A stretch of DNA of 64,000 nucleotides from Leptospiraceae bacterium (GCA_024233875.1 JACKPB010000015.1:1-64000); one strand, 5' to 3'. Shown: positions 26,681-36,008, numbered from the stretch's first letter. The notes: a model not told the origin generated them from the sequence alone. Program-made: numbers and translations.

Positions 26681-26853
26681 AAAGGTAAGCCTACAGAAAA
26701 AGGATTTAGAGAAATTTTTCATGGAAAGCTTAGAAATGAATGCCCTGGTGGATAAAGATTTAATGAAATTGAAGAATCCAGAGAAATACTACCTGAATGG
26801 ATAATTCATTAAAAGGATTGTCACCGATGGAGTATCTAAAAAACTTAGCTTAA
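26681..26853 (+). pseudogene. IS3-family transposase (OrfB) C-terminal remnant
   Basis: The stretch reads GKPTEKGFREIFHGKLRNEC, a stop, RFNEIEESREILPEWIIH, and then in another frame KGLSPMEYLKNLA with a stop at 26851-26853. It matches the end of the DDE integrase domain of IS3 transposases, with the catalytic Glu of FREIFHGKLR, and the usual SP.EY tail. It is fused directly to the Tn5-like remnant, so one element probably inserted into the other before both decayed. It differs from the intact IS3 element at 43177. Confidence 0.6.
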
Positions 26854-26904
26854 AGGTAAGTTATACACCATTTATCTTGGTAGTATAAATGGGGGTATGT
26901 CAAT

Positions 26905-28869
26905 ATGAAAAATCCAAAACTAACTTATGAAGAATTAGAATTTCAAAATACACAACTCAAAAAGCAAATTGAAGAAACCAATTTAGAAAAAGAAAATTTA
27001 GAAAAGTTATTAATAGAATGGGAAAATAAATTTAGTTCCATATTCAATTCAACAGGCACTTCAAATTCCATATTTGATACTAAATGCATTTTACGACTGC
27101 AAAATAGTTTATCTATAAAAACTCTTGGTAGGGGTGATACTGGTGGTATAGGGCTTTCTGTCTTTGAACTTTTTGGAGAAGAATTCGGTAAAGTTATTTT
27201 TGAAAGAATGAATAGAGTAATAAAAACGGGATTAGCAGAAACTTATGAAACTGAATTTGATTTGCCAGGTGGCAAACAATGGTTTAGTTCAGCCTATCAG
27301 CCTATTTTTGATGAAAATAAAAAAACTGTTTTTGTCCAAGTGATTTCACGTGATATTACGAAAAGAAAAACTTTAGAATTCGAAAACTTGTTTCATTCTA
27401 CAGTATTAGATCAAATTCATAATGCTGTTATCACAATTGATTTTACAAATACAATTTTATACTGGAACAAATTTGCTGAAATTCTTTATCAATGGACAAG
27501 TGAAGAAGCAGTAGGTAAAAATATTGTTGAGTTGTTATCACCTGAAGAATCTGAAGATATAACAAAAAACAATTTTGAAAACCTCTATCGCGATGGACAC
27601 TGGGAAGGTAATTATGAAGTAAAAAGAAAGGATAATAGTAAAATTCTGGTACATATTACAAATACCTATTTAAAAGATTCTAATGACAAAGAAATTGGAT
27701 TCATCGGAATTAGTTTTGATATTACCGAATACAAAAAAGCAGAACAAGCACTAAAAGAAAGTGAAAAGAAATTTAAAGCCCTTGTTTGGGATATGCGTGT
27801 GGGAGTATTATTGCAAGGACCAAATGCAGAAATTTTAATGAGTAATCCAGCGGCTCTCGAATTATTAGGATTAACAGAAGATCAAATTTTGGGAAAAACT
27901 TCTTATGACCCGGATTGGAAAGTTATACATGAAGATGGGTCTGACTTTCCGGGTCATACACATCCTGTACCAACAGCAATCGCAACTTGCCAACCGGTTC
28001 AAGGTGTAATAATGGGAGTATACCATCCGTTATGCGAAGAATACGTTTGGTTATTAGTGGATGCAATTCCAGAGATAGTTATGAATGGAACAGTACAGCA
28101 AGTTATATGTACTTTTATAGATATCTCTGATAGAAAACGAGCAGAACAGGCATTGATAGAAAGCGATAAAAAACTCAAAGAACTCAACGCCACAAAAGAC
28201 AAATTTTTCTCACTCATTGCACATGACTTAAGAGGACCAATCAACAACCTTACTCCTTTCCTTGAATTACTATCAAGTACTACATATTCACCAGAACAAT
28301 TTAACGAATATCTAAACTTATTAAAAGGTGCTACAAAATCAACTTCCAGTTTACTTGAAAATCTACTGGCTTGGGCTCGTTCACAGACTGGGGATATTCC
28401 TTATAATCCATCAAAGGATAGTATCAATGAACTGATTGATTCCAATATTCGGTTATTTCAAACTTTTGCCGAAACTAAAAAAGTAAGACTAACAAGCAAG
28501 ATAAACAAAATTTTTTATGCCTATTTTGATAGGAACCTGATAGATACTGTTCTACGAAATTTAATCAATAATGCATTAAAGTATACAAAAGAAAATGACT
28601 CAATAGTAATTTCTGTTAAAAAAGCAAATGATAAAATTATAGTAAAAGTCTTTGATACTGGAATAGGGATGAATAAGTCAAGAGTCAACAGTCTCTTTAG
28701 AATTGATGTTCATCAAAGTGCAATTGGAACAAAAGGAGAGAAAGGAACGGGACTAGGACTCATACTCTGCAAAGAGTTTATAGACAAGCATGGTGAAAAA
28801 ATTATTGTAAAATCAAAACTTGGAAAAGGAAGTATTTTTCTATTTACGTTGCCTGTGGTGGAACAATGA
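26905..28869 (+). CDS. PAS-domain sensor histidine kinase
   Basis: The 654-residue protein has no signal peptide or membrane segment, so it should be cytoplasmic. A coiled-coil start (EELEFQNTQLKKQIEE) is followed by three PAS-type domains at about 45-155, 165-280 and 285-410. Their ends carry the PAC-like VISRDITKRKTLE, GISFDITEYKKAEQAL and CTFIDISDRKRAEQAL. HisKA has FFSLIAHDLRGPINN with His440, and the HATPase has LRNLINNALKYTKEN, DTGIGM and GTGLGLILCK. All expected motifs are present. PAS domains could sense small ligands, redox or light. No response regulator is next to it, so its partner is elsewhere. Confidence 0.92.
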   Translation: MKNPKLTYEELEFQNTQLKKQIEETNLEKENLEKLLIEWENKFSSIFNSTGTSNSIFDTKCILRLQNSLSIKTLGRGDTGGIGLSVFELFGEEFGKVIFERMNRVIKTGLAETYETEFDLPGGKQWFSSAYQPIFDENKKTVFVQVISRDITKRKTLEFENLFHSTVLDQIHNAVITIDFTNTILYWNKFAEILYQWTSEEAVGKNIVELLSPEESEDITKNNFENLYRDGHWEGNYEVKRKDNSKILVHITNTYLKDSNDKEIGFIGISFDITEYKKAEQALKESEKKFKALVWDMRVGVLLQGPNAEILMSNPAALELLGLTEDQILGKTSYDPDWKVIHEDGSDFPGHTHPVPTAIATCQPVQGVIMGVYHPLCEEYVWLLVDAIPEIVMNGTVQQVICTFIDISDRKRAEQALIESDKKLKELNATKDKFFSLIAHDLRGPINNLTPFLELLSSTTYSPEQFNEYLNLLKGATKSTSSLLENLLAWARSQTGDIPYNPSKDSINELIDSNIRLFQTFAETKKVRLTSKINKIFYAYFDRNLIDTVLRNLINNALKYTKENDSIVISVKKANDKIIVKVFDTGIGMNKSRVNSLFRIDVHQSAIGTKGEKGTGLGLILCKEFIDKHGEKIIVKSKLGKGSIFLFTLPVVEQ

Positions 28870-29009
28870 ATTAGAAATTTTCTTTTTTGATTACAACAAT
28901 CCTATCTACAATTTCCTAAACAAAAATTCTTATCCCGCTGTGAATGGGAAAATAAGAATCCCCAGTTAGAGCCAATAAGATATCTCTAAAAGATATATTT
29001 TCATTTATT

Positions 29010-29271
29010 AACTCACATTAGGCAAAGAAGCGAAATGTGAGGTTGTAGAGAGCCTGCCGGCAGCTTGGGCTATTGCCCAAACCCATATTTTTATTGATTT
29101 ATTAGCAAAAAATGATTTTGATTATATACCAGTTCTCATAATAAATAGCGTTTTTCCTAGTAAGGTATGTAGCCATTTTATAGCTAATTCTTCTGTGAAT
29201 GCGCAAAAACTTCTGAAAATGACTATAAACTAAAAAAAATTTGAAAAATAAAATACTGCGTAAGATGAGTT
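29010..29271 (+). repeat. Interspersed repeat family A, copy 5, interrupted by family B
   Basis: The copy runs from AACTCACATTAGGCAAAG to TGCGTAAGATGAGTT. The CTGCCGGCAG core, TTGGGCTATTGCCCAAACCC and TTTATTGATTTATTAGCAAA match copy 6 at 31432 almost base for base. At 29127-29223 a 97-bp family B element splits it at TATA, which is duplicated. Without the insert the copy would be 161 bp (262 bp minus the 97-bp insert and the 4-bp duplication), the same as copy 6. Confidence 0.88.
29127..29223. mobile_element. Repeat family B, copy 3, inserted in family A with TATA duplication
   Basis: The element starts TACCAGTTCTC, carries AAGGTATGTAGCCATTTTAT and ends TCTGAAAATGAC. TATA occurs at 29123-29126 and again at 29224-29227. 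The uninterrupted family A copy at 31432 reads GATTATAAACTAAA at the matching site, so the insertion and its 4-bp target duplication can be read directly. The element has no open frame and must be moved by a protein from elsewhere. Confidence 0.85.
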
Positions 29272-29322
29272 ATTAAGATTTTTGGAGTCTGAACGTAACT
29301 GCTAAAATTCTTCTTGAGGAAT

Positions 29323-29453
29323 CGAAGAATCCGAAGAAAGCCAACGGATTGAATCCTCAGGATGCCGCTATCGAGTTCTTCACAAAATTGCCGACCTGCA
29401 ATACCTCAGAGGAAGCTGAAACTCTTTTAAAATCCGTCCGTGGATGGGGTTAA
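29323..29453 (+). pseudogene. IS66-family transposase (TnpC) C-terminal fragment
   Basis: NPKKANGLNPQDAAIEFFTK, LPTCNTSEEAETLLKSVRG and WG end at a TAA at 29451-29453. It is the same C-terminus as the remnant at 3084-3337, here in a single intact frame but lacking everything upstream. It sits 51 bp after repeat A copy 5. Confidence 0.65.
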
Positions 29454-29486
29454 ATTTGCGCTTACAGATGAAATCAATGAGTTTCT

Positions 29487-30905
29487 CTAAAACAAAATTA
29501 CCGAGGAACTGGAAACTCGTTCTGTTGTATATATCGCTTCACGGCTTTTAAGTGACATATTAGAAAATGATAAATCACTATTTAAGCCATCCAACAAATT
29601 TACCGGATAATTGATTCTGGGATCATCTAAGGTTTTGATTGGATAGAATCTTTTCCGGTGTCTATAGGAATATGTGGTGAGAATATTGATTTCACTTGAA
29701 AAAACATCATCAATATGCCTATGCATAGTATGAAGTTTTGCTGTTACATTTTCATTAAAATCTTCCCAACTCATTTGTTCACCACTAATCTCAATATTTA
29801 TATGTATTACAGGAGAATAGGAAGGATTTTTCTTTTTGCGATTGGCTTCCAAAACTGTCTTAGCTACAGTCAGAGCATTGGAATCGTCTCCCCTACCTGT
29901 TTTGACAAGGACGGCTTTATTTCTCGGTAAGAGTTCGAATCCATCTCCATAACAAATCAATTCTTCCTCATGGTCCAGATGCTTCAATCGTTCCTCTTCG
30001 GAGAGAGATTTCAATTGAATCTTACGATAGAGAGCATAACTGATGTTCCAGAAGGATTGATAAAAAATTGGAGCCATGAGAGATTGGGGTAATGAAGAGA
30101 CTCGTTTGAGAAGGGAAAGAATAGCATTGAATAGATCTGATTGGACTAATTTTTGAGAATGATGATCCTCTTCAGTGATGATCCGTGTAATCTCCATCAA
30201 TAAATAGGATTTCATTGAGAGAGAGGTTTGAAAGTCTGAATGAAAGAGAGGGGAATCACCTCCCATTAACTCTTCCGGAGTTTTGAAGTTGATGTATCTG
30301 GAGGTTGAAGGATCTTTAATTGGATATTTTAAAAATCCTCTATGAAAGATATCATCTAGGGATTCAAATTGAAAATCCTTGATAATTTCTTCTGTGCTGA
30401 TATGAATCGTTTCATCAAAAATCAAAGTTTCTGCCATGCTATCCGTATTGGTAATTCCTTCTAAGACATAAAGACGATCCTGAGAAAATAATTTCTTAAT
30501 AGATCTTGATTGTTCATTGATCGCCCTGTAGGCAGTATCTTCATTATTATTGTGTGCCGCACATCCAAAGCCCATGTCGGATCTATGCATATAAGCAATG
30601 TAGAGAGCAGGAATATTAGGCGTATTGCAAATAGCGTTGTTGACTATATTGTCGATTCGATTCCAAAACCAAAAATTAGATTTATCCATAGATACAATAT
30701 TGCCATCAGTACGACCAAATCGAATTGTTGTAGCAGGATATCCTTTGGCCTTACTTCCATGAACTCTACCATCAATACACTTGGTTACCAAAATTTTTGG
30801 AGCTCTCGCAGCAAATTCTGAAATCACACCTTTCATTCGTGAAAGGGTCTCCGATTCGATTAGGTTTTCATGTAGATACTTTGAGATAAATTCTTCTGTA
30901 GTCAT
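29487..30905 (-). CDS. Unrecognised protein with beta-carbonic-anhydrase-like Cys-Asp-Arg and His/Cys motifs
   Basis: The 472-residue protein has no signal peptide or membrane segment. KCIDGRVHG gives Cys43, Asp45 and Arg47 in the CxDxR arrangement of beta-carbonic anhydrases, and YMHRSDMGFGCAAHNN gives His107, Cys115 and His118. In classical beta enzymes the second zinc site is HxxC. In the carboxysomal shell enzyme CsoSCA the His and Cys are further apart, and the Cys-to-His distance (about 65-70) is similar to that here. Related arrangements occur in DabA-type proteins. A zinc enzyme of this superfamily is therefore plausible but unproven. No carboxysome or transporter gene is nearby. The start ATG 30905 has only a weak upstream purine run. 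Confidence 0.6.
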   Translation of the reverse strand: MTTEEFISKYLHENLIESETLSRMKGVISEFAARAPKILVTKCIDGRVHGSKAKGYPATTIRFGRTDGNIVSMDKSNFWFWNRIDNIVNNAICNTPNIPALYIAYMHRSDMGFGCAAHNNNEDTAYRAINEQSRSIKKLFSQDRLYVLEGITNTDSMAETLIFDETIHISTEEIIKDFQFESLDDIFHRGFLKYPIKDPSTSRYINFKTPEELMGGDSPLFHSDFQTSLSMKSYLLMEITRIITEEDHHSQKLVQSDLFNAILSLLKRVSSLPQSLMAPIFYQSFWNISYALYRKIQLKSLSEEERLKHLDHEEELICYGDGFELLPRNKAVLVKTGRGDDSNALTVAKTVLEANRKKKNPSYSPVIHINIEISGEQMSWEDFNENVTAKLHTMHRHIDDVFSSEINILTTYSYRHRKRFYPIKTLDDPRINYPVNLLDGLNSDLSFSNMSLKSREAIYTTERVSSSSVILF

Positions 30906-31431
30906 TTCCAGAATCCTAAAATTTGTTGATTCAAATTATTAAAAAAAGAATCTTTTTGTCGACTAGAATAATATACTTTTATTTATCGATTGAAAGATAC
31001 TCAAAGAGCCGGATGCTAATAGAAAAGAATCTTCGAATTTTAAAAAATATTGATGATTCTGATTATTCTGTTTTATTTGATTCAATTCTATTGATATAGT
31101 TTATGATTTGTTCAGGTACGTTTTGGGTATTTCTAGTCATTTTCTAAAGTTTTTTCGAATTCAAAGAGGAACCAGGAAAAAATGGCTATATATCGTTAGT
31201 AGAAAAACAAAATTCTTACTGAGAATTAATATATATTCTATTAGCATTTTGAAGAATCATGAGAACTCTAAGTTTCCGGGTGGTATAGTCCCCAATTATT
31301 GGAAAGTTCCTGATTTTATAGTTAAATGACTTATTTGAAGGGTAGGGAATTCTTAAAATAAAATGTCTGAGTGGTTAGAATTTGAGTAAGGATTTTTCTA
31401 TGAATAAAAACTTCAAATTTAATCAATTAAT
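30906..31431. other. AT-rich intergenic region, no gene seen
   Basis: This region lies upstream of the carbonic-anhydrase-like gene (minus strand). Apart from a likely promoter for that gene I see no conserved element. An open frame at 31108-31329 has no ribosome site and no recognisable sequence. Confidence 0.4.
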
Positions 31432-31592
31432 AACTCACATTACGCAAAGAAGCGAAATGTGAGGTTGCAGGGAGCCTGCCGGCAGCTTGGGCTTTCGCCC
31501 AAACCCATATTTTTATTGATTTATTAGCAAAAAATGATTTTGATTATAAACTAAAAAAAATTTGAAAAATAAAATACTGCGTAAGATGAGTT
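31432..31592 (+). repeat. Interspersed repeat family A, copy 6 (best intact copy)
   Basis: This 161-bp copy runs from AACTCACATTACGCAAAG to CTGCGTAAGATGAGTT. The ends are inverted: CTCAC.TTACGCA against TGCGTAAG.TGAG. Inside are the CTGCCGGCAG palindrome, GGGCTTTCGCCC and the TTTATTGATTTATTAGCAAA stretch. It is the reference for the uninterrupted sequence at the insertion site in copy 5. The next 330 bp up to the histidine kinase at 31924 contain nothing I recognise. Confidence 0.88.
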
Positions 31593-31923
31593 AATAATAT
31601 TTTTACTTTACATTGAAATCCAAGAATTCTAAACTTATCTTCTAATGAATATGCTGTTTAAAGCATTGTTTTAGAAGTAACCTAGTTATTATCGGATGAA
31701 TTTGCGTATTTATTTTAGAATCAGCAATCAAATGGTTATTTACCATCCCAACAAGAATCACAATTTTTTTGAACAGAAGTTGGTAAATACGTATTTAAAG
31801 ATTTTGAGTAGGTTTCCAATGAAAGTCTCGGCTGAGAATAGAAGTAATTATTTTTCTGATTTTTAAGTTTTAGTCCGATATCGATCAACAAATATGTAGA
31901 GAAGGGTAATAGTTTTTTAAATC

Positions 31924-33900
31924 ATGCTCCAGGTATTGAATCATCTTTTTCTTATTCTAATCTTATTGTTCTCCTTAGGCCAATGCAGATACAATAATAA
32001 AGAAATTCCTAATGTAATAAATGGGGAGATAGACTTAAGAAATTGGGACTTTGAAAATGGAAATCCAATACCGCTCAATGGAGAATGGGAATTTTATTTT
32101 TCAGATTTGATTTTTTCCGGAACAAAACCCGTAGATCCAGGTGTTCAAAAAACCTATCTCCGTGTGCCTTCCTCCTGGACAAGTAGTGGTGGGACATCCT
32201 ATGATACTTTCGGTCATGCCAGCTATCGATTGAAATTACACTTGCCTCCCGACAAAAAACTTTTCCTTTCCAGTTCTGAAATCACCAGTTATCATATAAA
32301 ATTCATGAATGGAAAATTACTCCCTTCATCGGGGAATCCAAAAGAAGAACCGATTTGGAATGATTGGAATTATAGAGAAGTTTTTCCTTTAGAAGGCGAA
32401 GAAGTTGAGATTGTATTTTGGGTTCTAAACAATCGTCATAGAAATGCCGGTATCACACAAAGCATTTACATAGGCAAATATGAAGATTTTCATAGGATTC
32501 ATGAGCAAAAACTTTATTTGGATGCATTTTTATTTGGAATACTTATCCTTATCTCTTTAAATTTCTTTATTTTATATTTCAATGATATGTCTGAGAAAGA
32601 AAATTTTTACTTTGCTCTTATGACTTTTCTTCTGTCCGTTCGAATGCTCTGTGTGGGGGAGAATTTTATTTATCTAATTTTCCCTGGCTTGAGTTCTGAA
32701 TTGGAATATCATATTGAAATATTTAGCCTTCAGACAATTCCGCTCATGGTGATTCTCTACTTACAATCCCTTTATCCCAAAGAGTTTTCTTCCGGAATTT
32801 ATAAAGTACTCCAAAAGATCATTTGGATGTTCATTCTAATTTCTTTATTTTTACCCTTCTATTATTTGTCATTAACAGTTCAGCCATTTAATCTGGTATT
32901 GGTTTTACTTATTCTTTCATCCATTCATTCGATGTACCTGACTCTGAGAAATGATCGATTCGGAGGGGAGATTTTTACACTCGGTGCTAGTCTATTCATT
33001 CTCGGTACTCTAAATGATATTTTGTTTTCAATTAGGATAATAAATACAGGGTACTACGCTTCTTATACAATAATACTATTTATCTTTTTTCAGACATATT
33101 TATTGTCCAAACGTGTATCTATTGTATATCGCAATAATCGTATTTCTAGAAAAATAGCAGAAAATGAAGAAAAAAAATTGAGATCAGCCAAGAACGAAAT
33201 TGAGGTTTTAGGAAAATTAAAAGATGAATTTTTAAAAAATCTTTCTAGAGAGGTACATAACCCGCTCACAAAAATCTTAGGTTATTCTGAAATGATCAGT
33301 AGTTTGGAAGTGAATCCGGGTATCCAGAAATACAATGAAGAAATTTTACAGAACTCCAAAAAATTAAGTCATCATATGAATGAATTATTATTGCTTACTG
33401 ATCTAGAAACCAAAATATCTATTCATCGATCAATGAGTTCAATAAATGATATGCTTTTGGAAGTTTTGATGGATTTACAGGAAAAGATAAGAAATAAGAA
33501 TATATCCATAAATAACAAAATGAATAAAAATTATTTTTATACCTGTGATACGAAACTATGGCAAAAAGTATTGTATGAAATTATATCAAACGCAGTTGAA
33601 TACAATACAATAGATGGAACTATTGATTTGAATGTAATTGAACATGAAAACCATTTTGAGCTTTGTGTAGTAGATTCAGGGGTTGGTATTCCAAGAGAGT
33701 ACATCAATCGTGTAAGAGAAAAATTTTTTAAGATTGATTCATCAAAAGGACAGGAATCTTCAGGTGTAGGCTTGGGTTTATTTTTAGCTGAAAAAATTGT
33801 ACAATTGCATGACGAAAAACTAAATATGAAAAGTAAGCCCGGACTCGGAACAACTGTATCCTTAACTCATAAAATATACATTCAAGAGGATGAGATTTGA
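31924..33900 (+). CDS. 7TMR-DISM histidine kinase-like protein lacking the canonical phospho-accepting His
   Basis: The 658-residue protein has a leader ending FSLGQC (Cys21, lipobox-like), then an extracellular domain with NGEIDLRNWDFENGNPIPLN and GEWEFYF, and several membrane helices over about 185-395. In the HisKA region the sequence is FLKNLSREVHNPLTKILGY. Aligned to the standard NISHELRTPL, position 442 is Arg where the phosphorylated His should be, and a His (445) sits three residues later. The HATPase looks intact, with LYEIISNAVEYN, DSGVGI and GVGLGLFL. It may bind ATP without normal autophosphorylation, or use His445. Its stop overlaps the TTG start of the next, paralogous kinase, so the two are made together and may pair. 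Confidence 0.88.
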   Translation: MLQVLNHLFLILILLFSLGQCRYNNKEIPNVINGEIDLRNWDFENGNPIPLNGEWEFYFSDLIFSGTKPVDPGVQKTYLRVPSSWTSSGGTSYDTFGHASYRLKLHLPPDKKLFLSSSEITSYHIKFMNGKLLPSSGNPKEEPIWNDWNYREVFPLEGEEVEIVFWVLNNRHRNAGITQSIYIGKYEDFHRIHEQKLYLDAFLFGILILISLNFFILYFNDMSEKENFYFALMTFLLSVRMLCVGENFIYLIFPGLSSELEYHIEIFSLQTIPLMVILYLQSLYPKEFSSGIYKVLQKIIWMFILISLFLPFYYLSLTVQPFNLVLVLLILSSIHSMYLTLRNDRFGGEIFTLGASLFILGTLNDILFSIRIINTGYYASYTIILFIFFQTYLLSKRVSIVYRNNRISRKIAENEEKKLRSAKNEIEVLGKLKDEFLKNLSREVHNPLTKILGYSEMISSLEVNPGIQKYNEEILQNSKKLSHHMNELLLLTDLETKISIHRSMSSINDMLLEVLMDLQEKIRNKNISINNKMNKNYFYTCDTKLWQKVLYEIISNAVEYNTIDGTIDLNVIEHENHFELCVVDSGVGIPREYINRVREKFFKIDSSKGQESSGVGLGLFLAEKIVQLHDEKLNMKSKPGLGTTVSLTHKIYIQEDEI

Positions 33901-35870
33901 GACAAATACTGGTATTGCTCTTAGTGCTTCCTCTGCTTGTATTTTCCTGCAAGAAGAAAGATATTGTAACTTCTCCAGTTGCGATAAACGGTGTCATCGA
34001 TCTAAGAGATTGGGACTTTGAAAAGGATGGTGAGGTAAACTTAGATGGTGAATGGGAATTTATTACCTATCATTCTCTAAATTCGATCAGTGATCATCCC
34101 GAAACAAAAAAAAATTACATAAGCATTCCGATGAATAAAAACCAACCGGGAGACGATAAAAAGTTTTTGGGTCCGAAGGATGGATTGCTTAGAATCAAAG
34201 TTTTAAAAAATCGGGATCAAACTTTAACTATCGATACCAAACCTATTTCATTTCCTTTTGAAATCTATTGGAAGGACAAAGAAAAAAAGCAAGATCAGAA
34301 TTTCACATCTATCTATTCAAATAAAAATTTTTCTGATAACATTCATTTCATTGGGAGGGAAGAGGGGATTTTTGAAATAAGCATCTTACTTCCAAATAGT
34401 TATATTGAAACCATACAAAAGTTTCGAGTTCCGGCGATAGGATCGAAATCATCGTTAGATAGAAAGCGTTCCCGTTCTATTTTTATAAATTTTTTCATAT
34501 TCGGCGGACTCCTGAGTATATCCTTCTACCATTTCATTTTGTACTACCTCCGGAGAAATGAAATTTCTGTTTTGTACTTTTCAATTTTTTCTTTTTCATT
34601 AGGGTTTAGAGAATTGTTTATAAGCGGACAATATCGATTGATGATATTGCCATCTTCAAATCCGGGTTCGTACAATCCTGAAGTACAAATATTCTTTTTA
34701 AGTTTACTCTTTTTGCTAACCTACTTTCTAATTAAGTATTTCAATCAACTCATAACCCAAATCCGGCAATTTGCGTTATGGGGAATTGCAAGTTTTGTTT
34801 TTCTCTTATTATTTCTTCCGGATGATTATCTGGTCAAAAGCAATCTATTTTTTTATATTCTCTCAATGGCTTTGTTATTGATCATCACTGTTGTTCTTGT
34901 AAAAGCCGGTATCAAAAAGACTCCGGGAGTAAGAACATCTATCCTTGGGTTCTTGGTATGGATAGGCCTGGAGGGAATTGATAAACTATTTCCTGAAGTT
35001 TTTTTTGAGTTGAGGTATCTTTCTAGTTTGGGTTGTATAGGATTTATTCTTTCTCAAACTCATCTGGTCATTGTAGAATTTTCTAATGAATTCAGAGATC
35101 AAATCATATTGAAATACATAGCCAATTCAAAGAAAGATGAAGTAATTCGTGCAAAGCTGGAAATTGAAAAATTAAATAATTCCAAAGACATTTTTTTTGA
35201 GAATGTATCACATCAGGTAAAAACTCCTCTTTCTCAAGTCTACAAAACTTCTCAATTATTATTTACTTCTGAGATCTCGGATCAGGTAAGATTTTATAAT
35301 GAAGAAATCTATGAAAATGCAGGAAGGTTGAATGATTATTTACAGGATCTTATGATGATTATCGGTTTGGATACTTATTCAAATCTAAACATTCAGGAAT
35401 TGAATTTGAAACAGTTGGTTGATGAAATCGTCAATACCTATCATTTTGAATATACAGACAAGAGAATTCAAATATTAAATAAAATTTCACCGGAAGTATT
35501 TGTAAAATCTGATAAACTTTTGTTTTCAAAAATACTAAATCATTTAATTAAAAATGCATTTATGTACAATAAATATGATGGTCAAATAGAAATAATCACA
35601 AAAATAGATGAGGAAAAGTTTTTACTTGAGATTAGTGATACAGGAATAGGTATCGAAGAAGAGTATCAAAAAAAGGTCTTTCAAAAATTCTATAGAGTAG
35701 ATCTGAGCGGATCTTCAGAGAACCCGGGGCTGGGTGTAGGATTGTATCTGACCAAAGAAATCACAAAATTGCTCGGATACGAGATTCAACTCATATCTAA
35801 ATTTGGTATGGGAACAAAATTAATTCTTAGTAAAGACTACACAAATGCATTGAATGAAGAATCAAGATGA
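33897..35870 (+). CDS. 7TMR-DISM sensor histidine kinase
   Basis: The 657-residue protein starts at TTG 33897 in the overlap TTGA with the previous stop. The leader ends LLVFSC (Cys18, lipobox-like). The outer domain carries GVIDLRDWDFEKDGEVNLDG and EWEF, closely matching the upstream kinase, and about seven helices follow. HisKA has FFENVSHQVKTPLSQ with His439 in place, although the usual Glu after it is Gln. The HATPase has LIKNAFMYNKYDG, DTGIGI and GVGLYL. It is a tandem duplicate of 31924-33900 and the one of the pair with the normal phosphorylation site. No regulator gene is adjacent. A family A repeat begins right after the stop. Confidence 0.9.
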   Translation: MRQILVLLLVLPLLVFSCKKKDIVTSPVAINGVIDLRDWDFEKDGEVNLDGEWEFITYHSLNSISDHPETKKNYISIPMNKNQPGDDKKFLGPKDGLLRIKVLKNRDQTLTIDTKPISFPFEIYWKDKEKKQDQNFTSIYSNKNFSDNIHFIGREEGIFEISILLPNSYIETIQKFRVPAIGSKSSLDRKRSRSIFINFFIFGGLLSISFYHFILYYLRRNEISVLYFSIFSFSLGFRELFISGQYRLMILPSSNPGSYNPEVQIFFLSLLFLLTYFLIKYFNQLITQIRQFALWGIASFVFLLLFLPDDYLVKSNLFFYILSMALLLIITVVLVKAGIKKTPGVRTSILGFLVWIGLEGIDKLFPEVFFELRYLSSLGCIGFILSQTHLVIVEFSNEFRDQIILKYIANSKKDEVIRAKLEIEKLNNSKDIFFENVSHQVKTPLSQVYKTSQLLFTSEISDQVRFYNEEIYENAGRLNDYLQDLMMIIGLDTYSNLNIQELNLKQLVDEIVNTYHFEYTDKRIQILNKISPEVFVKSDKLLFSKILNHLIKNAFMYNKYDGQIEIITKIDEEKFLLEISDTGIGIEEEYQKKVFQKFYRVDLSGSSENPGLGVGLYLTKEITKLLGYEIQLISKFGMGTKLILSKDYTNALNEESR

Positions 35871-35873
35871 GTC

Positions 35874-36008
35874 AATGTAAGGAAGCCTTTCGGCAAATCG
35901 GGGATTCGTCGTCCCTAAAGCCATATTTTTATTGATTTATTAGTAAAATATGATTTTCCATAAAAGAATTTAAATCTTCAGAAAAATAAAAAATTGCGAA
36001 TGGTGAGT
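35874..36008 (+). repeat. Interspersed repeat family A, copy 7
   Basis: The copy begins with a worn GAGTCAATGTAAGGAAGCC. It contains CCTTTCGGCAAATCGGGGAT and TTTATTGATTTATTAGTAAA, and ends TTGCGAATGGTGAGTAAG. It lies immediately after the kinase stop codon and may serve as its transcript end. Confidence 0.7.
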
